From contig JAKPSI010000002.1 in the NCBI GenBank assembly GCA_029555415.1, forward strand, positions 1 through 64,000: a stretch of 64,000 nt of DNA, given 5' to 3'. Each line of letters opens with the position of its first letter. Position 1 is the stretch's first letter. Under the pieces are notes generated by a model, which did no database searches, had not been told where the DNA came from, and saw only the letters and a list, made by a program, of their open reading frames with translations. Source of the stretch: Bacteroidota bacterium (GTDB lineage Bacteria; Bacteroidota; Bacteroidia; Chitinophagales; Chitinophagaceae). Shown here in pieces: positions 33,940 through 43,469 of this stretch. A program made the position numbers and the translations under genes.

Positions 33940-35445
33940 TTAGAATCCCTGAATTTCAGGCTGACGGTATTTCCACAGCCGGTGAAAGAATTTGATCTCG
34001 TATGGCGCGCGGTAGAAATTGGTATGATAGCGTAATGCTGACATTTTTTGTAACAGTTTTTTGCGGAGGCCGGTCACCCGCAGATCGGATACGGTCGGAT
34101 AGGCACCATTCAGCACGGTTTCAAAATCACGGATCTTCTGGATCATTTCCGGCTGCAGCCAGGGCGTGAGCGGGTTCTTGCGCAGATCGAAGGATTCCCA
34201 TTGCGGATCGATCCAGTCTTCCAGTTTTTTCGGGAAAGAAAACCCGCTGGCCTGTACCTGTTCGAACAGCTCGGATCCTTCTGCCGGTACCGGACTGTAG
34301 GTGTACAATACGATCTCCGTATTGGGATTCGCTTTTTTCACTTTGCGGATGAATTCGATCTCTGCTTCGATCTGACCCATCACCTGTTCAGGCGTTGGTG
34401 CAGGGGTGCCCAGCACAAATGAATATTCAGGAATGATGTCGAACTTTTTCATACGTTCCGCGAAGCGCAGGATCATCTCACCACTTTGGGTGCCGCCTTT
34501 GTCGAGTTGTTTCAGTACGGTATCATTCCCGCTTTCCGCGCCGAAAAATATGATCCGGCAGCCGGCTTCCCGGATCTGCGCGAGTGATTCATCATGGAAG
34601 CGGTCCATCGTATCGATCCGTGCCATACCCCACCAGTTCATTTTTTCCGGAGTGATCAAGCGACTGAAATCAACCGCTCTTTTTTCAGAGACGAAGAAAT
34701 TATTATCATGGAACTCGATCGCGTTCGCGCCCCATGTATCACGGATGTATTTGATGTCGTTATATACCCTTTGCGCGGACTTGGCCTTCCATCTCGCTTC
34801 ATAAGTGGGTACCACTGCACAGAAAGAACAGGTGAAGGGGCAGCCGATGCTGGAATGATAGGCCAGTGTATGTGATCCGAGCCAGGTCTTGCCCAGATAA
34901 TGTTGCCGGATCGGATACATTTCATTCAGCTCATCATACGGTAAAGGAGCGAGCGTATCCTGTTCGATCAGATCGGCTTTCGTTGATTTGATGATATTCC
35001 CTTGCGCATCCCGGTAGATCAGATTTTTGATCAGTTCCCAGGGCTTATTATTTTCCAGTGCATCCAGCAATTGGGGGAAAGCATGATCGCCCGGACCATT
35101 GATCACAAAATCGACATAACCTGATTCCAGGACGGTTCGGTAATGGTTGGTCGGGAAATAACCACCCCAGATCATCACCGTGTCCGGGAATTCTGATTTG
35201 ATCTTTTTTGAAAAAGGAATGGCTTGTTTAGTCTGCGGACCGGGCATGACTGTGATCCCTATGTACTTGTACGCACCCGTCAGTAACAATCCGCGGATAC
35301 GGGCGTAAGGGTCGTCCTCACAGTTCCCGTCCACGACCACCCACTCAAAAATGCCATTGACCGAGGCGGCGATATTGAGGATCGCGTTCGGCACACGGTG
35401 TTTGGCGACAGCACTACGGGGGTTGAAAAGGATGACCTTATTCAT
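33940..35445 (-). CDS. B12-binding-domain radical SAM enzyme (second)
   Basis: 501 residues. N-terminal B12-like domain (residues ~1-150; YKYIGITVMPGPQTKQAI, MIWGGYFPTNHYRTVLES), radical SAM core with SSIGCPFTCSFCAVVP (C-x3-C-x2-C), IIFFGAESGNDTVLKQLDKGG, YSFVLGTPAPTPEQVMGQI, and a C-terminal region rich in aromatic and basic residues. First gene of the leftward operon of four. It diverges from the methyltransferase at 35528 over 82 bases, which should hold both promoters. Reaction unknown. Confidence 0.86.
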   Translation of the reverse strand: MNKVILFNPRSAVAKHRVPNAILNIAASVNGIFEWVVVDGNCEDDPYARIRGLLLTGAYKYIGITVMPGPQTKQAIPFSKKIKSEFPDTVMIWGGYFPTNHYRTVLESGYVDFVINGPGDHAFPQLLDALENNKPWELIKNLIYRDAQGNIIKSTKADLIEQDTLAPLPYDELNEMYPIRQHYLGKTWLGSHTLAYHSSIGCPFTCSFCAVVPTYEARWKAKSAQRVYNDIKYIRDTWGANAIEFHDNNFFVSEKRAVDFSRLITPEKMNWWGMARIDTMDRFHDESLAQIREAGCRIIFFGAESGNDTVLKQLDKGGTQSGEMILRFAERMKKFDIIPEYSFVLGTPAPTPEQVMGQIEAEIEFIRKVKKANPNTEIVLYTYSPVPAEGSELFEQVQASGFSFPKKLEDWIDPQWESFDLRKNPLTPWLQPEMIQKIRDFETVLNGAYPTVSDLRVTGLRKKLLQKMSALRYHTNFYRAPYEIKFFHRLWKYRQPEIQGF

Positions 35446-35527
35446 ATGCTCTCAAAACGAAGGGGTTAAAACGGGGGTTGCCTGCCGGAGAGGCATCCGG
35501 AACCTTAATTTTTCCGATTGGGGAAGC

Positions 35528-36259
35528 ATGACAGGAATCCTGGCAAAAATGAGGGAATGGACCGGTGGAAACCGGGACCTGGATCCGGCAAAAGCATACA
35601 ATGCCTGGGCGGCGGATTATGATGACCAGCCGGGCAATCTGATGATCGATCTGGATGAACAAATGTTCTCCGGATTGCTTCAGCAGGTATCCTTGTCCGG
35701 GAAAGATGTGGCGGATGTCGGTTGTGGTACTGGCCGGCACTGGAATAAACTGCTTGAGCTGGGGCCACAAAGCCTGACCGGATTTGATGTTTCTGCCGGT
35801 ATGCTGGAACAGTTAAGGGTAAAGTATCCCGATGCGGCCTGTTATGTGGTGAAAGATCATTTGCTGACCGAGATCAGGGACGGATCGGTGGATGTACTGG
35901 TTTCCACACTGACCATCGCGCATATTGCCAATCTGGTGGGTTTATTCGCGGAATGGAGCAGGGTGCTGAAACCGGGCGGGGAGATCCTGCTGACGGATTA
36001 CCATCCGGAAGCGCTGGCCCGTGGCGCGAAAAGAACCTTCCGTTCGGAAGGAAAGAGTCATTCCATCATCAATCATATTTACTATCTGGAGTCAGTGAAG
36101 TCCGTGGCGCGTGTCAATGGTCTCAGCTGTATCCGTCAGGAAGAAAAACTGATCGATGATGATGTGCGCGCATACTACGAGGCACAGGGGGCACTGGATC
36201 TTTTTGAAAGGTTCAGGCAGGTGCCCATTATTTACGGAATGCATTTAAAGAAAAAATGA
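35528..36259 (+). CDS. SAM-dependent methyltransferase, class I
   Basis: 243 residues, from ATG 35528. AYNAWAADYDDQPGNLMIDL opens it as in ubiquinone-type methyltransferases; motif I is KDVADVGCGTGRHWNKLLELG, then TGFDVSAGMLEQL, then DVLVSTLTIAHI and LKPGGEILLTDYHPE. Acceptor unknown. It overlaps the amidohydrolase gene by four bases (ATGATG), so the two act as a pair, followed by a glycosyltransferase. A longer frame to 35351 would overlap the divergent radical SAM gene and is rejected. Confidence 0.87.
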   Translation: MTGILAKMREWTGGNRDLDPAKAYNAWAADYDDQPGNLMIDLDEQMFSGLLQQVSLSGKDVADVGCGTGRHWNKLLELGPQSLTGFDVSAGMLEQLRVKYPDAACYVVKDHLLTEIRDGSVDVLVSTLTIAHIANLVGLFAEWSRVLKPGGEILLTDYHPEALARGAKRTFRSEGKSHSIINHIYYLESVKSVARVNGLSCIRQEEKLIDDDVRAYYEAQGALDLFERFRQVPIIYGMHLKKK

Positions 36260-37404
36260 TGAGGCTGAAGCATGCCCGTCTCTGGGATCAATATCATACC
36301 TGTGATATCAGGATCACGGACGATGTGGTTTCTTCTGTAATTCCGGATGGGGAGGCAGCGGCTACTGCTGCTGAGGGTGTAGAAGTGCAGCTGAATGGTG
36401 CACTGGTCATACCGGGTTTCATCAATTCACACGATCATCTTGATTTCAATTGTTTTCCGGCCCTGGCGAACGGGATCTATCCCGATTACATGGCATGGGG
36501 TGCGGATATCCATGAGCGTTATGAACACCGGATCGGTGTGGTGAAGCGCATCCCGCAGGAACTCCGGATCAGGTGGGGACTTTATAAGAACCTGCTTCAC
36601 GGTTTTACCACAGTGGTGAACCATGGCGAAGCACTCAGCATCCCTGTTGATCTGGTGGAAGTGATCCAGGAAGGATACATCCTGCACTCACCCGGATTCG
36701 AGAAGAACTGGAAATGGAAACTCAATCATCCTTTGCGGTCGGATAAACCTTTTGTTATACATGCTGGAGAAGGTACCAGTGACGCCGCGGCAAAGGAACT
36801 GGATGAACTGGCAAGGTCCAATTATCTGGACCATGACATCATCGTAGTACATGGTGTAGCGATGAAAGCCGCGCAGGCAAAGCATTTCCGGGGATTGGTC
36901 TGGTGCCCTGCGTCCAATTTTTTCTTATTGGGTCAAACTGCTCATGTGCAGGCGATCCGCGAAGAGATTCCCGTTGTTTTTGGTACGGATTCAACCCTGA
37001 GTGCCTCCTGGGACGCCTGGCAGCATTTCCGGATCGCGCAGTTATCAGGTGCCGCGGATGAAGATGAACTGATGCGGATGCTCACTACTATTCCCGCCGC
37101 GTTGTGGGGATTGAAAGACCGGGGTGAACTGGCCCCCGGCAAAAAAGCGGACCTCCTTGTACTGGATCCGGTGCCGGGGATCTTCAGCCGGGATGCAGGA
37201 AGTATTCGCATGGTCATCCGTGACGGCAGGATCAGGATGATCGATGATGAGCTACTGAAAGAAACTGATGGGTTCAGTACAAAAGGTTTCAGCAGGATCC
37301 GCTTGCACGACCGGATCAAGTGGGTGGAAGGGGACATCCCATCACTGGTTGTTGAACTCCGCAAGCATGATCCTGAAATGGATATACCATTCCATTATTT
37401 ATAG
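36256..37404 (+). CDS. Amidohydrolase-superfamily metalloenzyme
   Basis: 382 residues. The metal ligands of a deaminase/chlorohydrolase-type amidohydrolase are visible: NSHDHLDFN (H-x-H, residues ~56-58), VNHGEAL, VIHAGEGTSD, VVHGVAM and FGTDSTLS. The N- and C-terminal beta parts (VIPGFINSHDH, GELAPGKKADLLVLDP) fit the superfamily. It could deaminate or hydrolyse a nucleoside, pterin or amide; substrate not readable. Located inside the polysaccharide/radical SAM block between a methyltransferase and a glycosyltransferase, which is unusual for this superfamily and suggests a role in making a special building block. Confidence 0.82.
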   Translation: MMRLKHARLWDQYHTCDIRITDDVVSSVIPDGEAAATAAEGVEVQLNGALVIPGFINSHDHLDFNCFPALANGIYPDYMAWGADIHERYEHRIGVVKRIPQELRIRWGLYKNLLHGFTTVVNHGEALSIPVDLVEVIQEGYILHSPGFEKNWKWKLNHPLRSDKPFVIHAGEGTSDAAAKELDELARSNYLDHDIIVVHGVAMKAAQAKHFRGLVWCPASNFFLLGQTAHVQAIREEIPVVFGTDSTLSASWDAWQHFRIAQLSGAADEDELMRMLTTIPAALWGLKDRGELAPGKKADLLVLDPVPGIFSRDAGSIRMVIRDGRIRMIDDELLKETDGFSTKGFSRIRLHDRIKWVEGDIPSLVVELRKHDPEMDIPFHYL

Positions 37405-37415
37405 ATCCGAATCAG

Positions 37416-38492
37416 ATGCATATCGTTTTTGTCAATTACACGTATTCCGGTGAGTGCCGTGGTCCTGAGGACTGGATGCGCAAGATCGCCGCGCATGTAC
37501 CCTTGCTGGAAGCATTGGCAACGGAGGCAAAAGTGAGTTATGTAACAAGGATCGGTTGGGAAGGAGCATTCGAATCGGGCAACGTGCAATACTATTTTAC
37601 AGCAAAAGGGAAAGGCGGACAGTATTTTCCGGTAGCGATGCACAGGCAGATCAGACAATTACTGCCGGATAAAGTGATCGTTGCAGGATTGCACTATCCA
37701 TTTCAGGTGCTGCAGCTGCAGCGTTCACTGGGTAAGCATTGTAAAGTTTATGCAAGACATCATGCGGATAAACCTTTCACCGGTTTCAGACGCTGGATAC
37801 AGCAACAGGCCGACCGTATCATTGATGGCTATCTTTTCACTTCAGACGGAAATGCGGCTGAATGGCTGCATGCCGGGATCATCAGCGCGCCGCGTAAAGT
37901 AGTGGAACTTCCCGCTACAGCACCTGCATTCCAGCGGATGTCAAAAGCAGAAGCAAGAAGAAAGACCGGAATTTCGGGTCAGCTGGTTTTTATCTGGGCG
38001 GGCCGTCTTGAAATGAACAAAGATCCGTTGACGGTCGTTCAGGCATTTTGTGCATTTGCGCGCACACATCCGGAGGCTTCCTTGTATATGATCTTTCAGA
38101 CCAATGAATTGCAGGACCAGATCGAAAGGATCTGTGAGGAAAATCCCTATGCCCGTGTAGTGCTGAAAGGAAAAGTTCCGTATGAAGAAATGTCCGCCTG
38201 GTTCAGTGCGGCCGATCTTTTCGTATCCGGCAGTCACCGCGAAGGGGGAAGTTATGCATTACTTGAAGCCATGGCCTGCGGTTGTGTACCCATTGTTACG
38301 GAGATCGCACCGGCCCTGAAAGTGATATCCGGCAAGGGTTTCAGCTATCCTGCCGGGGATGTGAATGCGTTGCATCAATGTATGTTATCCGCAACTGGTG
38401 TTGATATCACGCTGGCATCCGCTGAAGCGGAACAGCATTTTCTTGAAAATTATACGGTTGATAAACTGGCAGGTGCGCTGCTGGCATTGTGA
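37416..38492 (+). CDS. Glycosyltransferase, GT-B / GT4 type
   Basis: 358 residues. GT4 features: an acceptor domain with GECRGPEDWMRK, then the donor domain with FIWAGRLEMNKDP (the turn after the domain linker), VVLKGKVPYEEM, and the E-x7-E loop FVSGSHREGGSYALLEAMACGCVPIV. Donor sugar unknown. It follows the amidohydrolase by 11 bases, which makes a rightward operon of three. The last 43 bases overlap the convergent glycosyltransferase gene at 38450. Confidence 0.87.
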   Translation: MHIVFVNYTYSGECRGPEDWMRKIAAHVPLLEALATEAKVSYVTRIGWEGAFESGNVQYYFTAKGKGGQYFPVAMHRQIRQLLPDKVIVAGLHYPFQVLQLQRSLGKHCKVYARHHADKPFTGFRRWIQQQADRIIDGYLFTSDGNAAEWLHAGIISAPRKVVELPATAPAFQRMSKAEARRKTGISGQLVFIWAGRLEMNKDPLTVVQAFCAFARTHPEASLYMIFQTNELQDQIERICEENPYARVVLKGKVPYEEMSAWFSAADLFVSGSHREGGSYALLEAMACGCVPIVTEIAPALKVISGKGFSYPAGDVNALHQCMLSATGVDITLASAEAEQHFLENYTVDKLAGALLAL

Positions 38493-39547
38493 TGAGTGAG
38501 CAGGATCCGCATGATCTCCTTTGCGGTGTCGTCCATCGTATGCCATTCCAGCGGCACAGGCTCCTGTGGTAATACGAGTTCAGTGACCAGCATCTGTATC
38601 ATCGATTGTTTATCCGGTGCGGTATACCAGCCGGGCATTTCCTCTTTCATGGGTTGGCAATAACTGATCACCGGGATACCGGCTGACCTTGCTTCCAGAC
38701 AAACTCCGGAAAATCCTTCAAAGGAAGATGGGTGCAGTAATACTCTGCTTTGCTGCATATGCTGCAGTAAAGTTTCATGACTTACTTCCCCTTCCAGCCG
38801 GATCACATCCTGCATGCCCGCGCGAACGATCTGCTGCTGCAGTGTTTCACGCAAGGGGCCATTGCCATAGATCGCTGCTTCCAGCATCGGTATCTTTTTC
38901 CTTACTTCTGTGATCACATCAATGAACAGGTCGAATCGCTTCAGCGGAATGAGTGAACCGGCGCCGATGATCCGCAATGATTGCTGTGCGGGATCTGGCG
39001 GGTCCTGCATCACGGTAATGCCGGGAGTTACAACATAGGCCGGCCTGATACCATAGGATCTCTCATAGCGCTCCTGCAGGCTGTCCGATAATGCGATCAG
39101 TTCATCCGCACGATAGTTATTACGTAATGCATATTTATTCCCGGGTCTTGCATCCTGACCCATGATCCAGTTCAGATGCGGGATGTTGTATTTCCTGCCA
39201 AAACGTGTGGCCACTCCGGCAGTGAAACCGGTCCATATTGAAAGCAGTCCGGAGATGTTTTCCTTCTTCCTTATTTCCTGTAACACGGCAACTGCTTTTC
39301 TGTACAATAGTGATCGCCATAATCCGCCCCGGTTACGGCCTCCGAGGGGTATAACCGGAATGCCATGCCACTCGTATGGCTGCTGATGATGCGGATATTC
39401 AAAAGCGAGTATACGCAGTTGCGCGTCAGGGTTCGTTCTTTTCAGCGCCAGGATGAATGATTGTTGCATGGGCAGGCAGTTCACATCCTGTTCGTCCTTC
39501 GCGAACCCGGGTATGAGTATGATGATTGTATTTTTTTGTTCAGCCAT
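38450..39547 (-). CDS. Glycosyltransferase, GT-B / GT4 type
   Basis: 365 residues. N-terminal domain begins IIILIPGFAKDEQD; the donor domain shows RIIGAGSLIPLKRFDLF, AIYGNGPLRETLQQQ, RLEGEVSHETLLQHM and LLHPSSFEGFSGVCLEARSAGIPVI with the E-x7-E-like acids. Donor unknown. Its start overlaps the end of the ABC transporter gene by eight bases, so it closes the leftward run of Wzz, polymerase, ABC exporter and transferase. Confidence 0.87.
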   Translation of the reverse strand: MAEQKNTIIILIPGFAKDEQDVNCLPMQQSFILALKRTNPDAQLRILAFEYPHHQQPYEWHGIPVIPLGGRNRGGLWRSLLYRKAVAVLQEIRKKENISGLLSIWTGFTAGVATRFGRKYNIPHLNWIMGQDARPGNKYALRNNYRADELIALSDSLQERYERSYGIRPAYVVTPGITVMQDPPDPAQQSLRIIGAGSLIPLKRFDLFIDVITEVRKKIPMLEAAIYGNGPLRETLQQQIVRAGMQDVIRLEGEVSHETLLQHMQQSRVLLHPSSFEGFSGVCLEARSAGIPVISYCQPMKEEMPGWYTAPDKQSMIQMLVTELVLPQEPVPLEWHTMDDTAKEIMRILLTHHNASSAPASLSTV

Positions 39548-41183
39548 GCAGGGTTATGATTGCATCGCAGGCATCCAGGCAATGCTGATCGTGTGTTACC
39601 AGTACAACGATCCGGCCTTGTTGCGCCAGTTGATGGAAATATTTCAGTAATTGATCTGCTGAAGCAGCATCCAGTTCATTGAAAGGTTCATCCAGCAGGC
39701 AGATCTGTTTGTCTTCCAGCAAAGCCCGCGCAATGATGATACGCTGTGCCTGTCCGCCGCTGATATTCCCGCCTTTCTCTGCCACGATCGTTCCCAGTTT
39801 TTCCGGAAGCGTATCGGTCCATTGTCCGATGCCTGTCACTTGGATAATTGCATCCAGTCTGGCCGGATCAGTGACCGTTCTGCCCAATATGATATTCTGC
39901 AGAATCGTATCATGCAGCAACACCGCTTGTTGCGGTACATATGCGGTCTGATGCCACAGTTCGCGCAGGTTCGCGCTGTTCTTTATTTCTTCATTCACAA
40001 GGATTTCACCTTTTTCCGCCGCCCTGAAACCCAGCAGTATATTCAATAGTGTTGTTTTGCCACTGCCGGAAGCCCCGCTGATGCCCGTGATGTTACCGGA
40101 AAGCAGTTCGCATGAAACGGTCTGCTGCCGGGGCATTCCGGGGATCACAATATTCCGGCATTGGATGGACCTGATCTTTTCAGTGGCAGCAAGTGCCGCA
40201 TGGGGCAATGGTTGCGGCAGTAATTCCGGGATCGTGAATGCATAGGCGCGCATTTGTGCAAGGCTGTTGAGGATCTTCACCACACCCGGGATGATCCGGT
40301 AGGCGGCACCGAGAAATGCACCGGTGATCATCAGATCAAGTCCCGATGTATGCTGCAGTCGCAGGAAGATCAGTAAAACCAGTCCGAGGATCGCAAAGAC
40401 CTCGATCAGTCGCGCAGGCATGGCCTGTACATTTTGCAAAGCAGAGAGCTGCCGGTTCTGTTCCGCCTGAGGCTGCAAATAGCGCAGCATGAAAAATTCA
40501 CGGGTATCGTACAGTTGCACTTCGGTATAGCCGGCCATCGCTTCCCGTAAATGTTTGGCAGCTGTTTCGCTGAAATGGCGGCCACTTTCCCGAAGGGCAC
40601 GGGTCTTCTTCTTCAGCCACCAGCCGGCGATCAGTACCGGTGGAAGCAGGATCGCCAGCAATAAAAGGAATACCGGCGCATTGTATAGCAGGATCGCCGT
40701 AACGGCGAACAGGACCAGGACCGATTGTGTGATGAGTTGTTGCAGGCCGCCCAGTACATGATGACCGAACTCGATAGGTTGCTGACTGATGCGCCTGCCG
40801 CTGACGGATGAATCGGTCGCGATCCTTTCCGGGAAAGGACTGGCATAAAATCGAAGCAGGAGATCGTGTGACAATCTTAACGCGACATCATACGCAAGTT
40901 CTGTCTGCGCCTCCTGTACAAAATAAGCGGCCGCATTCTTGCAGGAAAAGAACAACAGGAATGCCAGCGCGAAAAAGGGTTGTGTGGGGTCGGAAAGGAT
41001 CTGCGGGATCCAGTGACTATGGACTGACCCCGGTTCAGTATAAAAACGGATCAGTACAAGTAGCAAGGCAAGCGAAATGATGTCGGCCAGATTAATGAAA
41101 ATCCCGGCAAAGGTCAGTCCGTAGAAGCGTTTCTTTTCACGCCCCTGCAAAACACTTAGTATATCGGTCAGTTTGAGGTTCAT
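39540..41183 (-). CDS. ABC exporter, fused permease and ATPase (possible lipid-linked oligosaccharide flippase)
   Basis: 547 residues from ATG 41183. Six membrane helices over residues ~20-300, then the ATPase domain: Walker A GASGSGKTTLLN, Q-loop AYVPQQAV, signature NISGGQAQRI, Walker B CLLDEPFNELD and the switch histidine in VLVTHDQH. Half-transporter architecture, like MsbA or PglK. Since no Wzx flippase is visible in this locus, a PglK-like flippase role is plausible, but peptide or lipid export cannot be excluded. The start overlaps the stop of the polymerase-like gene (ATGA). Confidence 0.88.
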   Translation of the reverse strand: MNLKLTDILSVLQGREKKRFYGLTFAGIFINLADIISLALLLVLIRFYTEPGSVHSHWIPQILSDPTQPFFALAFLLFFSCKNAAAYFVQEAQTELAYDVALRLSHDLLLRFYASPFPERIATDSSVSGRRISQQPIEFGHHVLGGLQQLITQSVLVLFAVTAILLYNAPVFLLLLAILLPPVLIAGWWLKKKTRALRESGRHFSETAAKHLREAMAGYTEVQLYDTREFFMLRYLQPQAEQNRQLSALQNVQAMPARLIEVFAILGLVLLIFLRLQHTSGLDLMITGAFLGAAYRIIPGVVKILNSLAQMRAYAFTIPELLPQPLPHAALAATEKIRSIQCRNIVIPGMPRQQTVSCELLSGNITGISGASGSGKTTLLNILLGFRAAEKGEILVNEEIKNSANLRELWHQTAYVPQQAVLLHDTILQNIILGRTVTDPARLDAIIQVTGIGQWTDTLPEKLGTIVAEKGGNISGGQAQRIIIARALLEDKQICLLDEPFNELDAASADQLLKYFHQLAQQGRIVVLVTHDQHCLDACDAIITLHG

Positions 41184-42457
41184 GTATTCGTTCCCGGTTT
41201 GATATAAAAGAAATGGATGAAGAACAGGAACAGCATGATGCCGTATTGGGAAGCCAGCACCGCATCCGTAAAACTGAATGCGAGGAGGGATAGTGTCATG
41301 AACGTACATGTGGTACTGCGTTGCCGGATACAGATCCTGATCAGGAAATACGCCAGCAATGAAAAAGCGAATAGCCCGGCCAAACCCGCTTCCAGCAGGG
41401 ATTGCAGCCACTGGTCATGCGTGTGATAACCGAGGTATCCTTTTTTGCCGGACCCCGCCACACCCTGATACATGTTCAGCTCCGTATATTTTTTATCCAG
41501 CAGTGTCTGTGCATGGCCGGCACCGGTACCCGTGATCCATCCCTTTTGCTCATTCAGTATTTCCGGAACGAATCTGAACTGGAGCAGACGGAATTCCCAG
41601 GCATTGAAATAAATATCAGGACTGAATTGCTGTTGTTGCAATAACGCGATGTTACCCGTAGCCAGTTCACGGAAGCGATGCTGAATGCGGTTCGGTGTTG
41701 CAAGCAGCAGCACTCCTGTAAGGATCACCATAACGGCTATTCCGTTCTTCCATTTCCGGTTCATGAGGGTTCCGCTGAACAGTTTGAAAAAGAAATAACC
41801 GAGGCATAGCAGAATGACCAGTTTCGATGAAAGCAGAAAAAGGAATGAACAGAAGAACAGGATCAGTATAAAACTGATGAAGAAAGGGAAGAGGCCGCCT
41901 CTCTCTGTGATATCCTCCGTCAGTATGATCATCCCGAAGAAAATGTATAATGAGAAAAGCACCGCATGTTGCCCGATCGGACTCACCAGGTCATGGTAAA
42001 GAAATGCGTCCGTCATTTCAGTGGTATGTCCGGAAATGAACTGTACGATCAGACAGTAGACCGCTGCAATGGTCAGCAGCGTACAAAAGATCCGGAGTAA
42101 ATACAATTTGCCGGCCTGCATCACGGGCATGGACGCATAAAAAGCAAGTGGCAGGAAAAGCAATGAAGATTTGACCTGCAGATTATGAAAATGGTCAGGT
42201 AAGGGAGGATGCAGGATCGCTGCCAGCGCTTCTGCAAGATAGAATAAGATGCAGGCGATGAAGAGCCGCGTCAGTTCTTTTGTCCATGCGGCCTTTCTTT
42301 CAGTTGCTGAGGTGGCCATCAACCCGGTGATGATCATTCCCGCGGTACTGATACTGCTCACTGCACGCCATGAAAAGACCAGCCCCGCAAGGAAAGCGGT
42401 AGTCATGATCCCGTTGAGCAGGAATAACTGGCGTGACCGGAAGATCGATTCTGACAT
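41180..42457 (-). CDS. O-antigen ligase / Wzy-type membrane polymerase
   Basis: 425 residues with about ten or more hydrophobic segments and one large outside loop (residues ~280-365) containing GTGAGHAQTLLDKKYTELN and the histidine pair HTHDQWLQ, as in the O-antigen ligase/polymerase (Wzy_C) family. It should polymerise or ligate lipid-linked repeat units at the outer face of the inner membrane. Which of polymerase or ligase is not decidable. It lies between the Wzz-like and ABC exporter genes in one leftward operon; a second Wzy-like protein is encoded on the other strand at 43470. Confidence 0.83.
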   Translation of the reverse strand: MSESIFRSRQLFLLNGIMTTAFLAGLVFSWRAVSSISTAGMIITGLMATSATERKAAWTKELTRLFIACILFYLAEALAAILHPPLPDHFHNLQVKSSLLFLPLAFYASMPVMQAGKLYLLRIFCTLLTIAAVYCLIVQFISGHTTEMTDAFLYHDLVSPIGQHAVLFSLYIFFGMIILTEDITERGGLFPFFISFILILFFCSFLFLLSSKLVILLCLGYFFFKLFSGTLMNRKWKNGIAVMVILTGVLLLATPNRIQHRFRELATGNIALLQQQQFSPDIYFNAWEFRLLQFRFVPEILNEQKGWITGTGAGHAQTLLDKKYTELNMYQGVAGSGKKGYLGYHTHDQWLQSLLEAGLAGLFAFSLLAYFLIRICIRQRSTTCTFMTLSLLAFSFTDAVLASQYGIMLFLFFIHFFYIKPGTNT

Positions 42458-42473
42458 GCGCAGGTTTCAGGGG

Positions 42474-43334
42474 TTATTTTGAAGCGGCGGCATTCCTTGT
42501 TCTCCATTTGCTGCGGATACTGTCAACGAATGCATAGCAGCAGGCAAGTCCCAGGAAACCCACAAGTCCGGCACCGATCCAGATGAATTTACGCGGACCG
42601 GCAGGCTGTTCAAATGCTTCAAAAGGCTGGATCACCTGCACCGCCGCGGTGAAAGCCAGTTCTTCCTGCTGGTTGGCCAGCTTTTCCCGCAGTTCAATGC
42701 CTTGCTTATAAATGCTGGAACCATCCAGGATCACGGCTTGTCCGGAACGCGACTGGCCACGAAGGATGGATTCCAGTTGTTGTTTGGCGGTATCCAGTTT
42801 CCCGATCTCCTGTTCAGTGAATTGTATCAGGTTGCGCAGGCGTTCCTTCTTTTTATCGAGACGGTCCTTCACATAAAGGCTGTTCTCATAGCCATGGATG
42901 ATCGCGTCCTGTAGTTGCGGTAAAATGCGATTATCCGTGACCGTTACTTCGATCGAAAAACCATTCGGGTTCACCGGTGTAAATACCTTTTGTACTTCGG
43001 AGGCGTCGATATTCCAGGTCTTTTTCAGGATACTGTCCGGGCAGTTCAGCAGTTTACTGAGCGCGGCGTATTCTTTTTTCTTCAGTAAAGTGTTCCAGTT
43101 ATCCGAAATGGCGATCTCTTCCGGGTTGGTGAGCATGAAGGAATGCAGGATGAGGGTCGACTTGTAATTCCGGGGCAGTAGTTTAAATGCTGCAAATCCG
43201 GTGATCAGTCCAAGGATACCCGCGATGAGGAATATCCTGAAATAGCGTTGCAGGAAAAGCAGTGTTTTTTCCAGCAATAACAACAGGTCGATATCTTCAT
43301 CCCGGGCAGGGGATGCTGTGGTGTCAGGGCGCAT
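42474..43334 (-). CDS. Wzz-like chain-length or co-polymerase protein
   Basis: 286 residues from ATG 43334. Two membrane helices (about residues 38-58 and 255-275) enclose an extracytoplasmic helical domain with coiled-coil character (KDRLDKKKERLRNLIQFTEQEI, QLESILRG). A short cytoplasmic tail follows, without the BY-kinase domain. The residues just before the second helix (QPFEAFEQPAGPRKF) hold the proline-rich stretch usual in such proteins. Role: controls polysaccharide chain length. Longer frame to 43469 is rejected because it overlaps the divergent gene region. Confidence 0.8.
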   Translation of the reverse strand: MRPDTTASPARDEDIDLLLLLEKTLLFLQRYFRIFLIAGILGLITGFAAFKLLPRNYKSTLILHSFMLTNPEEIAISDNWNTLLKKKEYAALSKLLNCPDSILKKTWNIDASEVQKVFTPVNPNGFSIEVTVTDNRILPQLQDAIIHGYENSLYVKDRLDKKKERLRNLIQFTEQEIGKLDTAKQQLESILRGQSRSGQAVILDGSSIYKQGIELREKLANQQEELAFTAAVQVIQPFEAFEQPAGPRKFIWIGAGLVGFLGLACCYAFVDSIRSKWRTRNAAASK

Positions 43335-43469
43335 GCGTGAAGGTTGGTTTGTAAGTCGTTGTGTACTGTTTTTAAAACGAAAAGCAGGGGGGACGGGTTG
43401 CCCCGGTTTAAATATTCCCGGGCAGGCATCCTGCGGCTTTCCGGGCACGATAGGATGGGAACAGTACAC

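Noticed and set aside
32098-35445. Ribosomal peptide (RiPP) cluster based on the SPASM radical SAM gene
   Set aside because: No small precursor-peptide gene or peptide-recognition domain was seen nearby, and the genes sit within glycan genes.
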